Notes under the pieces: model-generated
The model's database searches: none
Seen by the model: only the letters and a program-made list of their open reading frames with translations
Told to the model about the DNA's origin: nothing
Assembly: GCA_964020085.1 (NCBI GenBank)
Contig: CAXHUQ010000754.1
Span: forward strand, 258,501 to 322,500
From: Micromussa lordhowensis
Taxonomy: Eukaryota; Cnidaria; Anthozoa; Scleractinia; Lobophylliidae
DNA length: 64,000 nt
Direction: 5' to 3'
Part shown: positions 59,484 through 64,000 of the stretch, piece after piece
Numbering within the stretch: the stretch's first letter is position 1
How the letters are laid out: each line of letters begins with the position of its first letter
Translations under genes and position numbers: made by a program

Positions 59484-60725
59484 CATGATGGCATTGGCGC
59501 CAGGGTGTTTTTTCTGGCCTTCTTTTTGCAGTAGATTTCCCTGGTCCAAACTTTGCAGAATTTCAGAAAACGCGCGCTGGGGGTCCCCTTGGCAAATTTG
59601 ACATAGCTCGGCTTCACGGGCACTTTAAGAGGCGCGGTTTGCAGCAAATTGTTTCGCTAGGTTGGCACTTGAAGGAAATTGTAGTTAGGACATGATGGCA
59701 TTGGCGGCAGGGTGTTTTTTTTGGCCTTGTTTTTGCAAGAGTTTCCCCTGGTCCCAACTTTGCAGAATTTCAGAAAACGCGCGCTGGGGGTCCCCTTGGC
59801 AAATTTGACATAGCTCGGCTTCACGGGCACTTTGGGAGGCGCGGTTTGCAGCAAAATGTTCTGCTAGGTTGGCACTTTAAAGAAATTCTAGTTAGGACAT
59901 GATGGCATTGGCGCCAGGGTGTTTTTTATGGCCCTCTTTTTGAAGTAGATTTCCCTGGTCCCAACTTTGCAGAATTTCAGAAAACGCGCGCTGGGGGTCC
60001 CCTTGGCAAATTTGACATAGCTCGGTTTCACGGGCACTTTAAGAGGCGCGGTTTGCAACAAAATGTTTTGCTAGGTTGGCACTTTAAAGACATTCTAGTT
60101 AGGACATGATGGCATTGGCGCCAGGGTGTTTTTTCTGGCCTTCTTTTTGCAGTAGCTTTCCCTGGTCCCAACTTTGCAGAATTTCAGAAAACGCGCGCTG
60201 GGGGTCCCCTTGGCAAATTTGACATAGCTCGGCTTCACGGGCACTTTGGGAGGCGCGGTTTGCAGCAAAATGTTTTGCTAGGTTGGCACTTAAAGGAAAT
60301 GATAGTAAGGACATGATGGCATTGGCGCCAGGGCGTTTTTTCTGGCCTTCTTTTTGCAGGAGTTTCCCTTGGTCCCACCTTTGCAGAATTTCAGAAAACG
60401 CGCGCTGGGGGTCCCCTTGGCAAATTTGACATAGCTCGGCTTCACGGGCACTTTGGGAGGCGCGGTTTGCAGCAAAATGTTTTGCTTGGTTGGCACTTCA
60501 AGGAAAGTTTAGTTAGGACATGATGACATTGGCGCCAGGGTGTTTTTCCTGGCCTTCTTTTTGCAGTTGTTTTCCCTGGTCCCAACTTTGCAGAATTTCA
60601 GAAAACGCGCGCTGGGGGTCCCCTTGGCAAATTTGACATAGCTCGGCTTCACGGGCACTTTAAGAGGCGCAGTTTGCAGCAAAATGTTCTGCTAGGTTGC
60701 GACTTCAAGGAAATTCTAGTTAGGA
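59484..60725 (+). repeat. 6-monomer HOR, 1,242 bp, copy 1
   Basis: Units start at 59484, 59691, 59898, 60105, 60312 and 60519 and recur 1,242 bp later. Ordered markers are GTAGATTTCCC with CAAATTGTTTCGC, GGCGGCAGGGTG, CTTTTTGAAGTAG, GTAGCTTTCCC, GGAGTTTCCCTTGG, and GCAGTTGTTTTCCC with GGTTGCGACTTC. The first three are members 8-10 of the 10-monomer HOR. The block was therefore assembled from the older HOR plus its right-hand neighbours at 55345-55964. Confidence 0.92.
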
Positions 60726-61967
60726 CATGATGGCATTGGCGCCAGGGTGTTTTTTTGGCCTTCTTTTTGCAGTAGATTTCCCTGGTCCAAACTTTGCAGA
60801 ATTTCAGAAAACGCGCGCTGGGGGTCCCCTTGGCAAATTTGACATAGCTCGGCTTCACGGGCACTTTAAGAGGCGCGGTTTGCAGCAAATTGTTTCGCTA
60901 GGTTGGCACTTGAAGGAAATTGTAGTTAGGACATGATGGCATTGGCGGCAGGGTGTTTTTTTTTGGCCTTGTTTTTGCAAGAGTTTCCCCTGGTCCCAAC
61001 TATGCAGAATTTCAGAAAACGCGTGCTGGGGGTCCCCTTGGCAAATTTGACATAGCTCGGCTTCACGGGCACTTTGGGAGGCGCGGTTTGCAGCAAAATG
61101 TTCTGCTAGGTTGGCACTTTAAAGAAATTCTAGTTAGGACATGATGGCATTGGCGCCAGGGTGTTTTTTCTGGCCCTCTTTTTGAAGTAGATTTCCCTGG
61201 TCCCAACTTTGCAGAATTTCAGAAAACGCGCGCTGGGGGTCCCCTTGGCAAATTTGACATAGCTCGGTTTCACGGGCACTTTAAGAGGCGCGGTTTGCAA
61301 CAAAATGTTTTGCTAGGTTGGCACTTTAAAGACATTCTAGTTAGGACATGATGGCATTGGCGCCAGGGTGTTTTTTCTGGCCTTCTTTTTGCAGTAGCTT
61401 TCCCTGGTCCCAACTTTGGAGAATTTCAGAAAACGCGCGCTGGGGGTCCCCTTGGCAAATTTGACATAGCTCGGCTTCACGGGCACTTTGGGAAGCGCGG
61501 TTTGCAGCAAAATGTTTTGCTAGGTTGGCACTTAAAGGAAATGATAGTAAGGACATGATGGCATTGGCGCCAGGGTGTTTTTTCTGGCCTTCTTTTTGCA
61601 GGAGTTTCCCTTGGTCCCAACTTTGCAGAATTTCAGAAAACGCGCGCTGGGGGTCCCCTTGGCAAATTTGACATAGCTCGGCTTCACGGGCACTTTGGGA
61701 GGCGCGGTTTGCAGCAAAATGTTTTGCTTGGTTGGCACTTCAAGGAAATTTTAGTTAGGACATGATGACATTGGCGCCAGGGTGTTTTTCCTGGCCTTCT
61801 TTTTGCAGTTGTTTTCCCTGGTCCCAACTTTGCAGAATTTCAGAAAACGCGCGCTGGGGGTCCCCTTGGCAAATTTGACATAGCTCGGCTTCACGGGCAC
61901 TTTAAGAGGCGCAGTTTGCAGCAAAATGTTCTGCTAGGTTGCGACTTCAAGGAAATTCTAGTTAGGA
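60726..61967 (+). repeat. 6-monomer HOR, 1,242 bp, copy 2
   Basis: Adjacent copy of 59484-60725 with starts 60726, 60932, 61140, 61347, 61554 and 61761. The first unit is 206 bp and the second 208 bp, because the T-run lengths differ from copy 1, but the total is again 1,242 bp. Private changes include CTATGCAGAATTTC near 61001, ACGCGTGCTGG near 61019 and TTTGGAGAATTTC near 61417. Confidence 0.92.
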
Positions 61968-63831
61968 CATGATGGCATTGGCGCCAGGGTGTTTTTTTTG
62001 GCCTTCTTTTTGCAGTAGCTTTCCCTGGTCCCAACTTTGCAGAATTTCAGAAAACGCGCGCTGGGGGTCCCCTTGGCAAATTTGACATAGCTCGGCTTCA
62101 CGGGCACTTTAAGAGGCGCGGTTTGCAGCAAAATGTTCTGCTAGGTTGGCACTTGAAGGAAATGATAGTTAGGACATGATGGCATTGGCGCCAGGGTGTT
62201 TTTTCTGGCCTGCTTTTTGCAGGAGTTTCCCCTGGTCCCAACTTTGCAGAATTTCAGAAAACGCGCGCTGGGGGTCCCCTCGGCAAATTTGACATAGCTC
62301 GGCTTCGCGGGAACTTTAAGAGGCGCAGTTTGCAGCAAAATGTTCTGCTAGGTTGCCACTTCAAGGAAATTTTAGTTAGGACATCATGACACTGGCGCCA
62401 GGGTGTTTTTTCTGGCCTTCTTTTTGCAGTTGTTTTCCCTGGTCCCAACTTTGCAGAATTTCAGAAAACGCGCGCTGGGGGTCCCCTTGGCAAATTTGAC
62501 ATAGCTCGGCTTCACGGGCACTTTAAGAGGCGCGGTTTGCAGCAAAATGTTTTGCTAGGTTGGCACTTTAAGGAAATTATAGTTAGGACATGATGACATT
62601 GGCGCCAGGGTGTTTTTCCTGGCCTTCTTTTTGCAGTTGTTTTCCCTGGTCCTAACTTTGCAGAATTTCAGAAAACGCGCGCTGGGGGTCCCCTTGGCAA
62701 ATTTGACATAGCTCGGCTTCACGGGCACTTTAAGAGGCGCAGTTTGCAGCAAAATGTTCTGCTAGGTTGGCACTTGAAGGAAATTATAATTAGGACATGA
62801 TGGCATTGGCGCCAGGGTGTTTTTTTGGGCCTTCTGTTTGCAGTAGCTTTCCCTGGTCCCAACTTTGCAGAATTTCAGAAAACGCGCGCTGGGGGTCCCC
62901 TTGGCAAATTTGACATAGCTCGGCTTCACGGGCACTTTAAGAGGCGCGGTTTGCAGCAAAATGTTCTGCTAGGTTGGCACTTGAAGGAAATGATAGTTAG
63001 GACATGATGGCATTGGCGCCAGGGTGTTTTTTCTGGCCTTCTTTTTGCAGGTGTTTCCCCTGGTCCCAACTATGCAGAATTTCAGAAAACGCGCGCTGGG
63101 GGTCCCCTTGGCAAATTTGACATAGCTCGGCTTCACGGGCACTTTAAGAAGCGCAGTTTGCAGCAAAATGTTCTGCTAGATTGCCACTTCAAGGAAATCC
63201 TAGTTAGCACATGATGGCATTGGCGCCAGGGTGTTTTTTCTGGCCTTCTTTTTGCAGGTGTTTCCCCTGGTCCCAACTATGCAGAATTTCAGAAAACGCG
63301 CGCTGGGGGTCCCCTTGGCAAATTTGACATAGCTCGGCTTCACGGGCACTTTGGGAGGCGGGGTTTGCAGCAAAATGTTCTGCTAGGTTGGCACTTTAAG
63401 GAAATTGTAGTTAGGACATGATGGCATTGGCGCCAACGTGTTTTTTTTGGCCTTCTTTTTGCAGTAGATTTCCCTAATCCAAACTTTGCAGAATTTCAGA
63501 AAACGCGCGCTGGGGGTCCCCTTGGCAAATTTGACATAGCTCGGCTTCACGGGCACTTTAAGAGGCGCGGTTTGCAGCAAAATGTTCCGCTAGGATGGCA
63601 CTTGAAGGAAATCGTACTTAGGACATGATGGCATTGGCGGCAGGGTGTTTTTTTTTGGCCTTGTTTTTGCAAGAGTTTCCCCTGGTCCCAACTTTGCAGA
63701 ATTTCAGAAAACGCGCGCTGGGGGTCCCCTTGGCAAATTTGACATAGCTCGGCTTCACGGGGACTTTGGGAGGCGCGGTTTGCAGCAAAATGTTCTGCTA
63801 GGTTGGCACTTTAAAGAAATTTAAGTTAAGA
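61968..63831 (+). repeat. Nine monomers continuing the right-hand family
   Basis: Units start at 61968, 62175, 62382, 62589, 62796, 63003, 63210, 63417 and 63624. The first three continue the 6,003-bp-offset match to 55965, 56172 and 56379. The next three match 58449-59069 at offset 4,140 bp. The unit at 63624 is another GGCGGCAGGGTG unit. The array is therefore a patchwork of segments copied from up to about 6 kb upstream. No gene is present. Confidence 0.85.
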
Positions 63832-64000
63832 CATGATGGCATTGGCGCCAGGGTGTTTTTTCTGGCCCTCTTTTTGAAGTAGATTTCCCTGGTCCCAACT
63901 TTGCAGAATTTCAGAAAACGCGCGCTGGGGGTCCCCTTGGAAAATTTGACATAGCTCGGCTTCACGGGCACTTTGGGAGGCGCGGTTTGCAGCAAAATGT
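63832..64000 (+). repeat. Partial final monomer (169 bp) cut by the window edge
   Basis: The last unit starts with CATGATGGCATTGG, carries the CTTTTTGAAGTAG marker of member 10, and ends in GCAAAATGT at the window edge. The array evidently continues beyond the window. The first base of the window likewise falls at a unit start with no flanking sequence, so neither array end is present. Confidence 0.95.

Larger units (their letters stand above)
1..64000 (+). repeat. Head-to-tail satellite array, about 207-bp monomer, 309 units plus a partial
   Basis: The motif CATGATGGCA or a close variant recurs at 1, 208, 415, 622, 829, 1036, 1243 and so on to 63832. Almost every interval is 206, 207 or 208 bp. 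All units share one orientation; plus is simply the strand as given. Fixed landmarks in monomer coordinates are TTGGCGCCAG (11-20), a T-rich tract ending in GCAG (23-48), CAACTTTGCAG (65-75), ACGCGCGCTGG (87-97), CAAATTTG (110-117), TAGCTCGGCTTCACGGG (121-137) and GGTTTGCAGCAAAATG (153-168). A hand consensus has about 40 A, 45 C, 59 G and 63 T. I found no non-satellite insertion. Strongly shortened units are few: 181 bp twice, 178, about 159 and 201 bp. Unit length and array scale fit a eukaryotic centromeric or heterochromatic satellite. The family and species are not recognised. Confidence 0.98.

Noticed and set aside
1..64000. Short open reading frames of about 60-190 codons on both strands
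   Set aside because: They are the same frames repeated once per unit, appear on both strands over the same bases, mostly lack ATG starts, and stop or fuse depending on single variable sites. No start context, domain or codon-use signal supports any of them as genes.
1..64000. CRISPR array
   Set aside because: The whole 207-bp unit is repeated and there are no short direct repeats separated by unique spacers. No cas gene is present.
1..64000. Internal RNA polymerase III promoter or tRNA-derived element
   Set aside because: I looked for A-box and B-box patterns in the consensus and found no acceptable B box (GGTTCGA-type) or tRNA fold.
1..64000. Telomeric repeats, rDNA or transposon insertions
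   Set aside because: The 207-bp register can be followed through the entire window with only the small indels listed. No foreign segment, target-site duplication or terminal repeat was found.
1..64000. Inverted monomers or array-orientation switch
   Set aside because: All landmarks were read on the plus strand throughout. No stretch carries the reverse-complement landmarks.
1..64000. Ten-bp phasing of A/T tracts for nucleosome positioning
   Set aside because: A/T tracts at about 25-30, 84-87, 111-116, 163-166 and 193-199 give spacings near 28, 51, 32 and 38 bp, which are not convincing multiples of the helical repeat.
1..64000. Assignment to a named satellite family or species
   Set aside because: I do not recognise the unit. 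A similarity search of the consensus against repeat libraries would decide; no name is offered without it.

Overview
The whole window is one uninterrupted satellite-DNA array. A single monomer of about 207 bp repeats head-to-tail in one orientation from base 1 to base 64000. Starting each unit at its CATGATGGCA motif, I count 309 complete monomers plus a partial 310th from 63832. I see no gene, RNA gene, transposon, CRISPR array, inversion or non-satellite interruption. The open frames (about 60-187 codons) are by-products of the repeat: 207 is divisible by 3, so the same frames recur in every unit. An array of this size, unit length and layered organisation is typical of eukaryotic centromeric, pericentromeric or other heterochromatic satellite. 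I do not recognise the family and cannot name the organism. A hand-made consensus is about 50% GC, with 8 CpGs per unit (observed/expected about 0.6).

Layout. Bases 1-4968 are divergent monomers with no clear higher-order repeat (HOR). Two sequence states (A and B) alternate irregularly there. Bases 4969-8688 contain a segment present in three copies. Bases 8895-11742 are two tandem copies of a 7-monomer, 1,424-bp HOR, each carrying the same 26-bp deletion. Bases 12777-28516 are a shuffled domain in which marked monomers and a recurring three-monomer cassette are re-used at irregular multiples of 207 bp; it includes a 7-monomer duplication at about 17.0-19.5 kb. Bases 28517-32628 are mixed and hold a monomer with a 29-bp deletion. 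Bases 32629-35735 hold a 6/7-monomer duplication. Bases 35736-39207 are mixed and hold a 48-bp deletion. Bases 39208-40862 are a partial relative of the next block. Bases 40863-47070 are an exact tandem pair of a 15-monomer, 3,104-bp HOR. Bases 48718-55344 hold three copies of a 10-monomer HOR, the first two each 2,071 bp and the third with an added monomer. Bases 55345-64000 hold reshuffled copies of the same monomers, including a 6-monomer HOR pair at 59484-61967.

How it works together: there is no gene network. The sequence records repeated local duplication, by unequal exchange or a similar process. Marker variants are confined to neighbourhoods of roughly 3-16 kb, and duplicated blocks look cleaner towards the right. 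The most useful observations are the nested HOR history, the A/B dimorphism linked across about 90 bp of the monomer, the dispersed three-monomer cassette, and the uneven conservation within the monomer. Counts, offsets and boundaries were made by eye and are approximate unless motif positions are given.
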